DNA of 64,000 nt from Roseovarius dicentrarchi. Lineage in GTDB: Bacteria; Pseudomonadota; Alphaproteobacteria; Rhodobacterales; Rhodobacteraceae. This document shows positions 1 to 8,467 of the stretch, in pieces. Position 1 is the first letter of the stretch, and every line of letters begins with the position of its first letter. A program made the translations under genes and the position numbers. Under the pieces are notes generated by a model. The model worked only from the letters and a program-made list of their open reading frames with translations, had not been told where the DNA came from and ran no database searches. The DNA is taken from the NCBI RefSeq assembly GCF_003316635.1, contig NZ_QNQP01000009.1, forward strand, positions 1 through 64,000, written 5' to 3'.

Positions 1-130
1 AGTTGTAAGTTCATCGAATGAACCAAACCGCCCACATATCTCTTCAGATACTATCAGTTTCAAAGAGCGTCGGAGCCAAAAGCCCCAGAAGACAAATCTA
101 ACAGACTGCGCTTAAACTACCAAGCGCCGT
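1..130 (-). other. rRNA operon leader (16S gene lies off the left edge)
   Basis: Read on the minus strand this stretch has the layout of a Rhodobacteraceae 16S rRNA leader. A boxA-like antitermination sequence, CGCTCTTTGAA, occupies 69 to 59 (consensus TGCTCTTTAACA) and is followed by the motif ATCTGAAGAGATATGTGGGC, which I recall from pre-16S leaders of this family. Transcription runs out of the window at base 1, so the mature 16S gene itself is not seen. The identification rests on boxA, the promoter just upstream and recall of the leader; extending the contig leftward would settle it. Confidence 0.68.
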
Positions 131-136
131 CCGCTC

Positions 137-165
137 CACCTATCTCCGAATGTCCCCGCCGTCAA
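137..165 (-). promoter_or_regulatory. rRNA operon promoter
   Basis: On the minus strand, TTGACG (165-160) and TAGGTG (142-137) are separated by exactly 17 bases, a sigma-70 arrangement in which the -35 is near consensus and the -10 is weak. The start of transcription would be near 130, about 60 bases before boxA. The distance and the GC-rich discriminator fit a stable-RNA promoter. Confidence 0.6.
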
Positions 166-631
166 GCCCGCTGGAGCGTCGCTCCGTTGTTCCGTCTGGC
201 GTCCCAGTGGTGCATCTCAGCGCCGCCGGTGAAGGGGGTTCTAGCCCCAACCCCAAATACCCGCAACCCATTTCTGCAAAGAAATGCAGGTTTTTGTCAT
301 TTTTCTGATTTTCGCGTAAAATTAAGGGGTTGGAGAACTTTCCTTACCTGCTGGCGCACCAATCGGGCAACTTTGTTACCCGGCAATCACCTCTGCTGCG
401 CCGGAATCACGCTGCTGTCGATCACTGCCCCCCGCGGGCGGTAGGAATCGGTAGTGGCTCAGGGAGAATCGCGGCGCGGAATCGGACGATCGGTGACTGT
501 AAGGCCCCTGTTTCCCTGCACGCCGCGATTCTCCGAACTGCGGCGAGCGTATCCAGCGGCGATTCTCCGCGATCCGGCGAGAATCATGCGCGCCCCGGAA
601 ACGTCATCACGCAAGACAGCTCAGTTATTGG
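166..631. other. Long gene-free region upstream of the rRNA promoter
   Basis: No credible gene is present; the open frames here lack ribosome binding sites and recognisable products. The part next to the promoter holds an AT-rich tract (about 280-325, upstream of the promoter on the minus strand, in the place of UP elements but further out) and a small hairpin TTTCTGCAAAGAAA. The far part holds the GANTC cluster listed separately. Confidence 0.6.
404..585. other. Cluster of seven GANTC (CcrM) sites with a 14-bp inverted repeat
   Basis: GANTC occurs at 404-408, 445-449, 466-470, 479-483, 527-531, 561-565 and 581-585, that is seven times in 182 bases against less than one expected by chance. 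Two sites lie inside a perfect inverted repeat: GGAGAATCGCGGCG at 463-476 and its complement at 521-534. A second, 7-bp pair (GATTCTC 561-567, GAGAATC 579-585) follows. GANTC is the target of the alphaproteobacterial cell-cycle methylase CcrM; a regulatory role here is inference. Confidence 0.6.
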
Positions 632-664
632 AAAAAGGGCAGATCCGCATCTGCGCATCTGCCC
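632..664 (-). terminator. Rho-independent terminator after the methyltransferase gene
   Basis: Read leftward, GGGCAGAT (664-657) pairs with ATCTGCCC (644-637), an inner TGCG/CGCA pair extends the stem across one mismatch, and a run of five T follows at 636-632. It lies 26 bases after the stop codon at 690 and would end the two-gene transcript from 2261. Confidence 0.85.
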
Positions 665-689
665 CCTCTTTATAGTGAAGCGTCCAACA

Positions 690-1394
690 CTACCGTTTAT
701 GTATCACTGCCACCTGATCGCGTCGCTTCTTTTGATATTTCACCGGATGGACGATGCAGGCGGAAATGTCGGGGATCAGCGCGTTGAACGCGTCCGCCAC
801 GGCGGGGTCCGAATGCTGAAACTTGCGCGTGTTGATATAAGAGCGCAGCAGACCAGCGGTTTTGGTGATTCCGGCCACCTCATAGGTGTCCGGCTGCCAG
901 CGCAAATCCTCGATCACGTACAGCCCGCCGGACGCCAGTTTCGGGAACACCTCGAGAAAGGCGTTTTGCTGGTGGTGGCTGGCGTGGCTGGCGTCGTCGA
1001 TGACAATATCCAAGGTCGGCATATCTGCCGCCGCCTGCGCGATCGCGCTTCGGTCATCCATATCGCACCGGTGAAACGTGAACCGGTCGTGATCGAACCA
1101 CGAGAAGTCCGACACATCCAGCCCGTGAATGCGCGCCTTTGGGAAATACTCCAGCCACATGCGGATCGACGGCAGATCGGTTGTCTTGCGATCCGCATCA
1201 ATGCCCTGCTCCGGCCCGCCAATCAGCAGACCCATCTCGAGGAAGTTTATCTTTCGCCGCCGGTACGGGTTGAACAGCATATGATAAAGTTCGGTATAGC
1301 GATGCTTGGTTGACCCCTTGTCCGAGCCGAACTGATCGGCCAGATCCGTCAGATTGATTGCGGTTTTCGTGCGGGGGGCGTGCGCGTCCGACAT
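690..1394 (-). CDS. Class I SAM-dependent methyltransferase (sugar/polyketide O-methyltransferase type)
   Basis: This 234-residue soluble protein resembles the macrocin / rhamnosyl 2'-O-methyltransferase group. Visible marks are the N-terminal segment QFGSDKGSTKHRYTELY (about residues 22-38), the SAM-binding motif I FLEMGLLIGG (about 51-60, usually FLEIG), the motif VIDDASHASHHQQ (about 131-143) where acidic and His residues bind metal in the family, and LASGGLYVIEDL (about 155-166). It would methylate a hydroxyl, most likely on a sugar, using S-adenosylmethionine. Its start lies 9 bases after the stop of the upstream glycosyltransferase gene, so the two form an operon and the substrate is probably a surface glycan. 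The exact acceptor cannot be told from sequence. Confidence 0.82.
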   Translation of the reverse strand: MSDAHAPRTKTAINLTDLADQFGSDKGSTKHRYTELYHMLFNPYRRRKINFLEMGLLIGGPEQGIDADRKTTDLPSIRMWLEYFPKARIHGLDVSDFSWFDHDRFTFHRCDMDDRSAIAQAAADMPTLDIVIDDASHASHHQQNAFLEVFPKLASGGLYVIEDLRWQPDTYEVAGITKTAGLLRSYINTRKFQHSDPAVADAFNALIPDISACIVHPVKYQKKRRDQVAVIHKR

Positions 1395-1403
1395 GCTGCG
1401 ATC

Positions 1404-2261
1404 CTACTCTGCCGCTTCGGCATTTGCTTTCTTGCTGAAAACCGGCGCCAACGTTGGATCGATTCCGTGCTTTTTCAGCAGCTTGTCGATCAACCCGCCG
1501 CTATCCGGCAGGCCACCGGGGCGGGAGGCCAGAAATTCGCGGATGCGCCGCCCATATAGATGTATCGACGTCGTCTTGTCCGTCAGGCATTTTTCAGCCG
1601 CCGCCAGTCGCCGCGCCTTGACCAGATGGCGCCGATTTTCAAACGGAACCGGATACAGAACCTCCCGCGGGAAGGCATATTTATCCTCGCCGGTTTTGCG
1701 GATGTAATGTGTCACCGCTTGCGGGCCCCACACGCCCCAGGGCAGATCACTGCAATGCACTGGCGTTCCGGCATCCGCCTGCGCCTGCAATTTCGCCTTG
1801 GCGGCATCGCTGTACCATTCGGGAATGCCGTATTCGTCGCGCGTCATTTCCAGCAATCCGGCCAGAGCCCGGCTGTCCTGCGGCAGGCCCAGAACGCCGC
1901 CGTTGATGTGACTTTCGCTTTCCCAGCCAAAGTAATGCCCGGTCACAGTCTCAAACGGTTTCACGCAATAGGCATCGGTATCGGCCCAGATGGTGTTCTG
2001 CGACTGCGTCAGCAAATGATAGCGGAACACATCTGAAAACAGTGCCAGGCTGCCGGTGCGGCCATGCTGGATGAAATCGTCCCGCTTCAGGATCGCATCA
2101 CCATGCACGACCGCAGCACCGCCGGGAACATTCGACACCGGGCCATAATGATACAACGTCACGTCATGCCCTGCGTCCAGAAACGACTGTACGCACAGCT
2201 GCTCGACATAGCTAAGCGGGCCTTCGACCCAGAGCATTGCAATATGGGGTAATTTACTCAT
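1404..2261 (-). CDS. DXD-type glycosyltransferase (GT32-like)
   Basis: A 285-residue protein beginning MSKLPHIAMLWVEGPLS. The segment SLALFSDVFRYHLL (about 71-84) followed by the DTD motif at 94-96 is the hallmark of GT32/capsular sugar transferases, where the aspartates hold the divalent metal and nucleotide sugar. I chose the ATG at 2261 because the protein aligns with the family from there; an upstream extension of 33 codons is Arg/Ser-rich and looks non-coding. It is the first gene of a two-gene operon with the methyltransferase and is divergent from the next glycosyltransferase. Donor and acceptor sugars are unknown. Confidence 0.8.
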   Translation of the reverse strand: MSKLPHIAMLWVEGPLSYVEQLCVQSFLDAGHDVTLYHYGPVSNVPGGAAVVHGDAILKRDDFIQHGRTGSLALFSDVFRYHLLTQSQNTIWADTDAYCVKPFETVTGHYFGWESESHINGGVLGLPQDSRALAGLLEMTRDEYGIPEWYSDAAKAKLQAQADAGTPVHCSDLPWGVWGPQAVTHYIRKTGEDKYAFPREVLYPVPFENRRHLVKARRLAAAEKCLTDKTTSIHLYGRRIREFLASRPGGLPDSGGLIDKLLKKHGIDPTLAPVFSKKANAEAAE

Positions 2262-2475
2262 GAGGTAGGTCCGCGCTGGTGATGTATGACTGCCTGAGCA
2301 TTGCCTGTTCTTCGGGCGTCTGCTGCGCCGGACGCTATCGCACCTGCCCTTTTCGCGCAATCGCGGTCATCGGAGCCGCCATTGCAATCGGTGGCGCCGG
2401 CCGTTTAAATCGCAACCGCAGTCTATCTGTGTCACAGCCCCGTTAATCTCCGGTAAAGTCGCAAACAGGATCGGC

Positions 2476-3585
2476 ATGGCCCCCAGACAGTTAACACCGC
2501 TTTCGCCTTGCGTCTTACCCTCCCGCTTTGCATCGCGCGATGCGCCGGCGGGGCTGGCGGGATGGGACGCGCCCGCGCAAACAGCCTTTGACGCAAATAC
2601 GCTGTTCTACGATGTGTTTCAGACTGCTGCGCCGGGAATGATCCACGCGGTTGGGCCGCCCCTGAAAAAAACCCTGCGCACATTCATCAAGCAGGCAGAT
2701 CTGCGGATCAACGGGGCAGAGGCCACGCTGCGCGAAACCAGCCAGACCAAGCGCGCGTGTTCGCTGGAAATCAGCGCCGACGTTCACGATGCGCATACGC
2801 TGACCATTCTTCACCCCAAACTGTCGGTAAATATCTCCATCAGCCCCTCCGCGCTGCCTCGCTACGCGGGTCTTGATACAATGTTTACCCTTAGCCGTAA
2901 CAATACGCTGGACTGGGTGCGCGACTGGGCGCGCTACCATGTCGACACCCACGGGGTTGAGGGCATCCTCTTGTATGACAATGCCTCTGATCTCTATGGC
3001 GCTGATGCGCTCAGCGATGTTTTGGCCGGTATTGGCGGGCTCAAGGCGTTCGATGTCGTGCCTGCGCCGTTTCAATACGGCCCTGCCGGTTTGTCACGCG
3101 AAGTGACCAGCACCCGGTATCTGCAATTTGCGCTGTTTGAAGTCACGCGGCTGCGCTTTCTTCAGCAGGCTGCCGGTGCGCTGAACATGGACATTGATGA
3201 GATGGCCTATGCCCCTGCGGGCAGGACCGTGTTCGATGCGGCCCGCGACAGCGATCAGGGCTTTCTCACGCTGCCGGGCAGTTGGCGATACCCACAACCC
3301 GGCGCGCCCTTGTTGCACGGCTCGCATATTCTGCGCGCGGCCGGCCCCGAAGAGCCGATGTACCCCAAATGGTGCCTGGTCCCCGGCGGCCCGCTGCGCG
3401 GCAAAAGCTGGCGAACCCATGGGATCAAGGGGTTGCCGGATCAGGTGCAGGACGGCCACGGGTTTCTGCACTGCCGCATGATATCGGAAAGCTGGCATTA
3501 CGACCGCTCGGAATATACCGGCCTTGCGCTGGAGCCGGACCCGCTGGCGATCAAGGCGCTGGGCCCGGCGCTAGGGGCGCAGTAG
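2476..3585 (+). CDS. Glycosyltransferase, GT92/GT2-like
   Basis: The 369-residue product carries FTLSRNNTLDWVRDWARYH (about 136-154) followed by GILLYDNAS, which is the start of the Rossmann-like GT-A fold in the GT92/DUF23 group, and a DIDEM segment (about 236-240) at the place of the metal-binding DxD. There is no signal peptide, so it acts in the cytoplasm or at its membrane face. AGGA precedes the ATG at 2476 by 6 bases. Its last 15 bases overlap the end of the convergent sulfotransferase-like gene. The surrounding methyltransferase, glycosyltransferases and sulfotransferase suggest work on a capsular or LPS sugar chain; the linkage is unknown. Confidence 0.72.
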   Translation: MAPRQLTPLSPCVLPSRFASRDAPAGLAGWDAPAQTAFDANTLFYDVFQTAAPGMIHAVGPPLKKTLRTFIKQADLRINGAEATLRETSQTKRACSLEISADVHDAHTLTILHPKLSVNISISPSALPRYAGLDTMFTLSRNNTLDWVRDWARYHVDTHGVEGILLYDNASDLYGADALSDVLAGIGGLKAFDVVPAPFQYGPAGLSREVTSTRYLQFALFEVTRLRFLQQAAGALNMDIDEMAYAPAGRTVFDAARDSDQGFLTLPGSWRYPQPGAPLLHGSHILRAAGPEEPMYPKWCLVPGGPLRGKSWRTHGIKGLPDQVQDGHGFLHCRMISESWHYDRSEYTGLALEPDPLAIKALGPALGAQ

Positions 3586-4503
3586 CGTCACACGGTCCAG
3601 TTGGGCGATTTGCGCGATGTCCTTCTCATAGAGCCGGATCAGATGGGCGCGTTCGCCATCGCTCCACGGGTCGTAACCGGGGTAGTCGGGACCGCGCGGA
3701 TAGGCGTCCTGAATTTCCACGCGCCGGGCCAGCGCCGCTTCGCCCCCGCTGCGCTCCACCTCGAACAGCAGTTCCTGCACGGCGCGGTGGCTGGCCGATG
3801 GCCGCCCCCGGCTCCGCGACGGCGCAACCAGCGACGCGGGGTCAACGCCCGCGCCGCAAAGGTTGCCGATCACCTTGCCCGACAGCCCGCCGAAATCCTC
3901 CAGCCGCCACAGCGTCAGCTGCGCGGCGGGAAAACACTCCAGCACATCCTTGATGAATCCGGTCCAGCTGGGCAGGTTCGACAGAACGGCGCGTTTCATC
4001 TGCGCCTCGGGGATCACATTCTCGCCCTTGGCCGAGCGCAGGAACTCAACAAAAGTCGAGGCAAAGAAATCCGCGTAGTTACGCAGCGCCAGATGCACCT
4101 CGGTCACCGGGTAGAGGATATGCCGGGCAAAATTCGGCATCAGCGTCCCGCGCCGACCGTATAAATCGCCGCCGCGCACGCAATGGCCACTATGGCCGGG
4201 CATGTTTTCATCCGACAGGATGATCCTGGCCCCCGGCCCGGCGCCGATCCCCTCGAAAAAGGTGCGCGCACGATCTGCCAGTTCCGCATCAGGTATCTTG
4301 GTGCGGTAGTTGAACCCCAGCTTTTCATAGCCGTTCAGCTGCACCGGGACGGTAAATTCCTTGCGCGTGTCGCGGTGGTGGACGTAATACACCCCGCTTT
4401 TGCGCAGACGCCCGGCGTTGCGTTGCAGGATCGACTGGATGTGGCTGGTCGCGGTCTTATGAACGCCGCCATGCACCACCACATGCGGCAGGCCCGTATC
4501 CAT
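3571..4503 (-). CDS. Sulfotransferase-like protein
   Basis: The 310-residue protein opens with VVVHGGVHKTATSHIQSIL (about residues 7-25). The segment GVHKTATSHIQ occupies the place of the 5'-phosphosulfate-binding loop of PAPS-dependent sulfotransferases (usually KxGTT/S). A later segment VHLALRNYADFFASTFVEFLR resembles the 3'-phosphate site, where an Arg and a Ser are normally used. It would transfer sulfate from PAPS to a sugar or similar acceptor. I start at the ATG at 4503, which has AAGGG 7 bases before it; an in-frame upstream extension would overlap the preceding gene deeply. Only 4 bases separate it from the upstream fusion gene, so the two are cotranscribed. The loop is divergent, so a non-sulfotransferase P-loop role is possible. 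Confidence 0.65.
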   Translation of the reverse strand: MDTGLPHVVVHGGVHKTATSHIQSILQRNAGRLRKSGVYYVHHRDTRKEFTVPVQLNGYEKLGFNYRTKIPDAELADRARTFFEGIGAGPGARIILSDENMPGHSGHCVRGGDLYGRRGTLMPNFARHILYPVTEVHLALRNYADFFASTFVEFLRSAKGENVIPEAQMKRAVLSNLPSWTGFIKDVLECFPAAQLTLWRLEDFGGLSGKVIGNLCGAGVDPASLVAPSRSRGRPSASHRAVQELLFEVERSGGEAALARRVEIQDAYPRGPDYPGYDPWSDGERAHLIRLYEKDIAQIAQLDRVTLLRP

Positions 4504-4507
4504 CGCC

Positions 4508-6559
4508 CTACCCTTCTTGCATGTCCGGCGCGGCGTTGATGCCCCGGATCTGCTCGCGGAACGCATCCCAGCCGTCGCGCGCGCGCAGATCCTCGATCTT
4601 GCCCCGGTGCCAGTCAACAGCGGCCTTGTGCAGCCGCGCCAATTCGGGGTCTTGCAGCAATATATCCATCTCGCGGCGCAGGCCCGGCAAGCGGGTCTGA
4701 ATGCTGGTATCGGTCTGCGAATTGTAATTCATGTTGGACCAGTAGGTGACGCCCTGGTCATCGCCGACATGATTGGTGCGGCCGCGGTCCCGCTTGACCA
4801 GAAAACTGTCGACCGACCGGACGGCATAGTGATGCAGCCGCGCATAATCGTGGCTGAACCCGTCATATGCCTTCCATCCCTGCTCCAGATAAAGGTCCGG
4901 CATCGGTTTGCCGCCGCCATCGACCCACGCGATATCGCCGCGATCCAGATGGAACGCGGGCCGGTGAATCCGCAGCTTTTTCAAGCGCTCGGTATTGCGC
5001 ACCAGCGTTTTCATGCCCAAAGCGCGGTAGTTGGGAAACTCCAGCTCGCCGCAGCAGCGGTCGAACTGTTCGATCACCGGCGCCTCGGAATAGTCGACGC
5101 GCCCACTATTGCCGAACAGCTTCCAGCAGATGGAAATCGCATCCGCCTCGCCCACGGCGGCGAACAGATCATCCAGCCGCCCGGCGCCGGTGCGGATGTT
5201 CAGAAACTCATCGCAATCGGCGCAAATCAGCCAATCGGCGCCCTTCACAACATCCAGCCCGCCCGCATCCTTCAGCGCACTGCGCTGCGGGCTGCCACCG
5301 GGTTTGAACGGGTTTTCGCGGTGCTGCGCCAGTCCCAGAACCTCCAACCGTTTGGCGATCAGATCGGTGCCATCGTCGCAATCATTGGTGTAGATCAGGA
5401 AATCCGTGAAGCCGATCAGCCGGTTATAGGCAACCCATTCCAGCATGAACGGGCCTTCGTTCTTCATGGTGGTCACGATGACCCGGCTTTGCCGGGCCGG
5501 CGCGGCGGGCGCCGTGCGCCCCGCATTCGCAGGCGCCGTGATGCGGGCCGCAGGCCCATCCGCCGGTGCCACGGTTCCCCTGATCCGGGGCTGTTTTGCA
5601 ATATCGGCCAGAGCTTCGGGCGCCGGCTCATCCGGTTTGACGGCTGGCAGCGCCGTATCCTTGGGCGCCTCATCCTCAAGGCGGCGCTTGTGTCTGCGCA
5701 GGCGGCGGCGGAACGCCTTGTCAAATCCGTCTGCCAGCGCCTCGCGGCCCTTATCGCGAAAATGGCCCGACAGGGCGCCGCGATACCACGGCAAATAGCG
5801 CCGCTCGCGATACAGGCTGTAGAACTGGGGCTGAGTCAGCTCGTCCATGATGCAATGCGTCATCACCGGTTTCAGCGCGCCGATCTTGCGCAGGAACACC
5901 GCCGTCTTGTGGTTTGAGAACCAGCACTTGAAGATGCGCAGATTATCCCCGGCCAGCCGGTCGATATGCTTTTGATCCAGTTCGAAATAGGGATCATAAA
6001 ACACGTTCACCCGCCCCGCCCCGGACGTGAGCGCCGCGCCATCGGCCAGCGGCAATGTCCAATCCTGCCGCTGGCCATTTTCATACCGCGTCTCCCAAGG
6101 GACCAGATCGGGGTCCAGCGTGGTTTGCGGGTTGATGGCGATCACATGCGCGCCGGGCACCAGCGATGAAAACGCCAGCGCGGCATAGCCGCCCATGGAA
6201 ACGCCGGCGAACACAACCCGTTCGTACCCCTCGAAAAATCCTTGGGCGACCAGCCCCTGAAACCGGCGGATCAGATCACCGTCCCGATACCAGTCGCTGA
6301 CATGCGCCATGATGCCCAGGTGGCAATACCCACCGTCAGAGGCGAATTTATACGCCCACGGCTCGCGCTGGATGCTGTCGTCGTTGACGTTTGACAGATT
6401 GTCGAAGGTCACCAGCAGCCGGTCACTGGGCCGTTTGATGAACATCAGCGAGTGGCGCAGGTTCTTTTCGAAAAAACCCTGCCCTTCCGCGCCGGGGCGA
6501 AGATCATCCAGCCACCGCGGGGTTTCCGGGCTGTCCACTGTTGCCTGCTGTGTCATCAT
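4508..6559 (-). CDS. Fusion of alpha/beta-hydrolase and family-2 glycosyltransferase
   Basis: This 683-residue protein has two parts. Residues about 40-270 look like an alpha/beta hydrolase: GVSMG at 119-123 is a nucleophile elbow with Ser121, and Asp189 and His217 are plausible triad partners. Residues about 300-356 form an Ala/Pro-rich linker. Residues 359-640 are a GT-A glycosyltransferase, beginning RVIVTTMKNEGPFMLEWVAY and carrying the acidic motif DCDEF at 448-452. The hydrolase half might remove or transfer an acyl or similar group on the glycan that the other half builds; this is inference. The gene heads a transcript with the sulfotransferase-like gene. A promoter is suggested at 6626-6653. 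Confidence 0.75.
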   Translation of the reverse strand: MMTQQATVDSPETPRWLDDLRPGAEGQGFFEKNLRHSLMFIKRPSDRLLVTFDNLSNVNDDSIQREPWAYKFASDGGYCHLGIMAHVSDWYRDGDLIRRFQGLVAQGFFEGYERVVFAGVSMGGYAALAFSSLVPGAHVIAINPQTTLDPDLVPWETRYENGQRQDWTLPLADGAALTSGAGRVNVFYDPYFELDQKHIDRLAGDNLRIFKCWFSNHKTAVFLRKIGALKPVMTHCIMDELTQPQFYSLYRERRYLPWYRGALSGHFRDKGREALADGFDKAFRRRLRRHKRRLEDEAPKDTALPAVKPDEPAPEALADIAKQPRIRGTVAPADGPAARITAPANAGRTAPAAPARQSRVIVTTMKNEGPFMLEWVAYNRLIGFTDFLIYTNDCDDGTDLIAKRLEVLGLAQHRENPFKPGGSPQRSALKDAGGLDVVKGADWLICADCDEFLNIRTGAGRLDDLFAAVGEADAISICWKLFGNSGRVDYSEAPVIEQFDRCCGELEFPNYRALGMKTLVRNTERLKKLRIHRPAFHLDRGDIAWVDGGGKPMPDLYLEQGWKAYDGFSHDYARLHHYAVRSVDSFLVKRDRGRTNHVGDDQGVTYWSNMNYNSQTDTSIQTRLPGLRREMDILLQDPELARLHKAAVDWHRGKIEDLRARDGWDAFREQIRGINAAPDMQEG

Positions 6560-6625
6560 ACCATCTTTGCGCTGCGTCTACTTTCGGAGCAGCTTTTATC
6601 CGCCTGCCCTGCCTGCCGCCATTAC

Positions 6626-6653
6626 CTTATAGGATTGGCCTGAAATGGTGCAA
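6626..6653 (-). promoter_or_regulatory. Candidate promoter of the hydrolase-glycosyltransferase gene
   Basis: Read leftward, TTGCAC (6653-6648) and TATAAG (6631-6626) are 16 bases apart. This would give a leader of about 60 bases before the ATG at 6559. The rest of the divergent intergenic region contains a 7-bp hairpin (GCCTTGC 6749-6755, GCAAGGC 6767-6773) of no clear role. Confidence 0.4.
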
Positions 6654-6814
6654 TAAAACAATGAAAATACGGTTATTGTTTCGCGGAATTCCAGCTGTGC
6701 AATGATCCCAATCGCCCACTCTTCCGCCGGTTGCGCATTGCAAGTTTCGCCTTGCGGGCTAACCTTGCAAGGCGGACCTGCGGGCCACCAATGCAACAAT
6801 CGAAAAGGGCCAGC

Positions 6815-8464
6815 ATGCTCGATACAATCAAACGCGCCGTCATTCCCATTGCCGCACTTGCCCTGTCGATCCTGGCCGTTGCACTGTCTTTCATCCACCC
6901 GGCGTGGCTGTTCGTTCTGGTGGTGACGTTGCCTGTTGTGCTGCTCGGGCTCTATGACCGCCACCAAAAGACGTGGACAATTACCCGCAATTACCCGGTG
7001 GCCGGGCGCATTCGCTGGCTGTTTTACAAACTGCGCCCTTACCTGCATTCCTACATCGTCGAGGATGACCTGTCCGGCACGCCCTATTCATTCGATGCGC
7101 GCAACCTGATCCATACCCGTGCGCGCGGCGCGACCGATACGAAACCCTTCGGAACAGAACGCGACACCTGCGCCAATACCTATCGCTGGCTGATGCACTC
7201 GATCGCGCCAGAAAGTGACCCGGATCCGGCACCGCGGGTGCAGGTCGGCAATGACCAGACGGCGCAGCCCTATTCGGCATCGGTGATGAACATATCCGCG
7301 ATGAGCTTTGGCTCGCTGTCGGCCAACGCCATTCAGGCGCTGAATATCGGCGCCAAACGCGGCAATTACTACCACGACACCGGCGAGGGCGGCATCAGCG
7401 ACCACCACAGCAAACACGGCGGCGATCTGGTTTGGGAACTGGGATCGGGCTATTTTGGCGCACGCACCAAGGATGGCAATTTCGACCCCGAAATGTTCCG
7501 CGACACCGCCCAGCGCGATCAGGTCAAGATGACCGAAATCAAGCTGAGCCAAGGCGCCAAGCCCGGCCATGGCGGCATGCTGCCCGGTAGCAAGGTCACG
7601 GCCGAAATCGCCCGCGTGCGCGGCATCGAGGAAGGCAAGGATTGCATGTCGCCGCGCGCCCACAAGGCATTTTCAACCCCGATCGAGATGCTGGAATTTG
7701 CCGCCCGGATGCGCGATCTGTCAGGCGGCAAGCCTGTTGGCCTGAAGCTGTGCATCGGCCAGCCCTACGAGGTGTTCGCCTTGATGAAGGCGATCAAGCT
7801 GACCGGCATCAAGCCCGAATTCATCGTTGTCGACGGCGGCGAGGGTGGCACCGGCGCCGCCCCGCAGGAGCTGTCCGATTGGGTCGGCACCCCCCTGACC
7901 GAGGGGCTGATCCTGATGCGCAACGCGCTGGTCGGCTGCGGGCTGAAGGACGACATCAAACTGGTCGCCAGTGGCAAGATATACTCGGGGATGGGGCTGG
8001 CCTATAACATCGCGCTGGGGGCCGATTGGTGCAACGCGGCGCGGTCCTTCATGATGTCTGTCGGCTGCATCCAGTCACAGCGCTGTCATCTGGACACCTG
8101 CCCCACCGGCGTTGCCACGCAGAATGCCGCGCGCCAGCGCGGGCTGATCCCTGACGTGCAGGGCATGCGCTCGGCGCGGTTCCAGTGCAAGACGGTCGAG
8201 GCGCTGGTCGATATGGTCGCCTCCGCCGGGCTGAAACATCCCAGCGAGCTGGAGCCGCATCACCTGATGCATCGCGTCGGTCCCGAGGCCGCGCTGCCCG
8301 TGGATCAGATCCATTCGTTCCTGCCGAAAAACATCCTGAACGAGGCGCCGGAAGACACGCTTTATTCCGAATGGTGGGCCGCGGCGCAGGCGGACAGTTT
8401 TCAGCCGGCGACCGATCTGGTCAGCCGCCGCGCCAAGGCATACCAGAGCGAGGCGCTGAGCTAA
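6815..8464 (+). CDS. Membrane-anchored FMN-binding glutamate-synthase-like protein
   Basis: The 549-residue protein has two hydrophobic segments at the N-terminus (about residues 9-45) and then the FMN-binding glutamate synthase domain: GEGGISDHH, GGEGGTGAAPQELSDW and SGKIYSGMGLAYNIALGAD, followed by the cysteine cluster CIQSQRCHLDTC that in this family binds a 3Fe-4S centre. It lacks the N-terminal glutamine amidotransferase domain of true GltB, so it is one of the stand-alone GltB-like oxidoreductases of uncertain substrate. Of several in-frame starts I prefer the ATG at 6815, which follows AAAAGGG by 5 bases. It converges with the MATE gene, leaving 3 bases between the stops. Confidence 0.83.
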   Translation: MLDTIKRAVIPIAALALSILAVALSFIHPAWLFVLVVTLPVVLLGLYDRHQKTWTITRNYPVAGRIRWLFYKLRPYLHSYIVEDDLSGTPYSFDARNLIHTRARGATDTKPFGTERDTCANTYRWLMHSIAPESDPDPAPRVQVGNDQTAQPYSASVMNISAMSFGSLSANAIQALNIGAKRGNYYHDTGEGGISDHHSKHGGDLVWELGSGYFGARTKDGNFDPEMFRDTAQRDQVKMTEIKLSQGAKPGHGGMLPGSKVTAEIARVRGIEEGKDCMSPRAHKAFSTPIEMLEFAARMRDLSGGKPVGLKLCIGQPYEVFALMKAIKLTGIKPEFIVVDGGEGGTGAAPQELSDWVGTPLTEGLILMRNALVGCGLKDDIKLVASGKIYSGMGLAYNIALGADWCNAARSFMMSVGCIQSQRCHLDTCPTGVATQNAARQRGLIPDVQGMRSARFQCKTVEALVDMVASAGLKHPSELEPHHLMHRVGPEAALPVDQIHSFLPKNILNEAPEDTLYSEWWAAAQADSFQPATDLVSRRAKAYQSEALS

Positions 8465-8467
8465 GGC

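Noticed and set aside
330-1313. A 327-codon plus-strand frame spanning the gene-free region and the methyltransferase gene
   Set aside because: More than half is antisense to the methyltransferase; the rest covers the GANTC cluster and the terminator and has no protein-like pattern.
6749-6773. Hairpin before the glutamate-synthase-like gene considered as a riboswitch
   Set aside because: It is a lone 7-bp stem with no conserved aptamer features that I can see.
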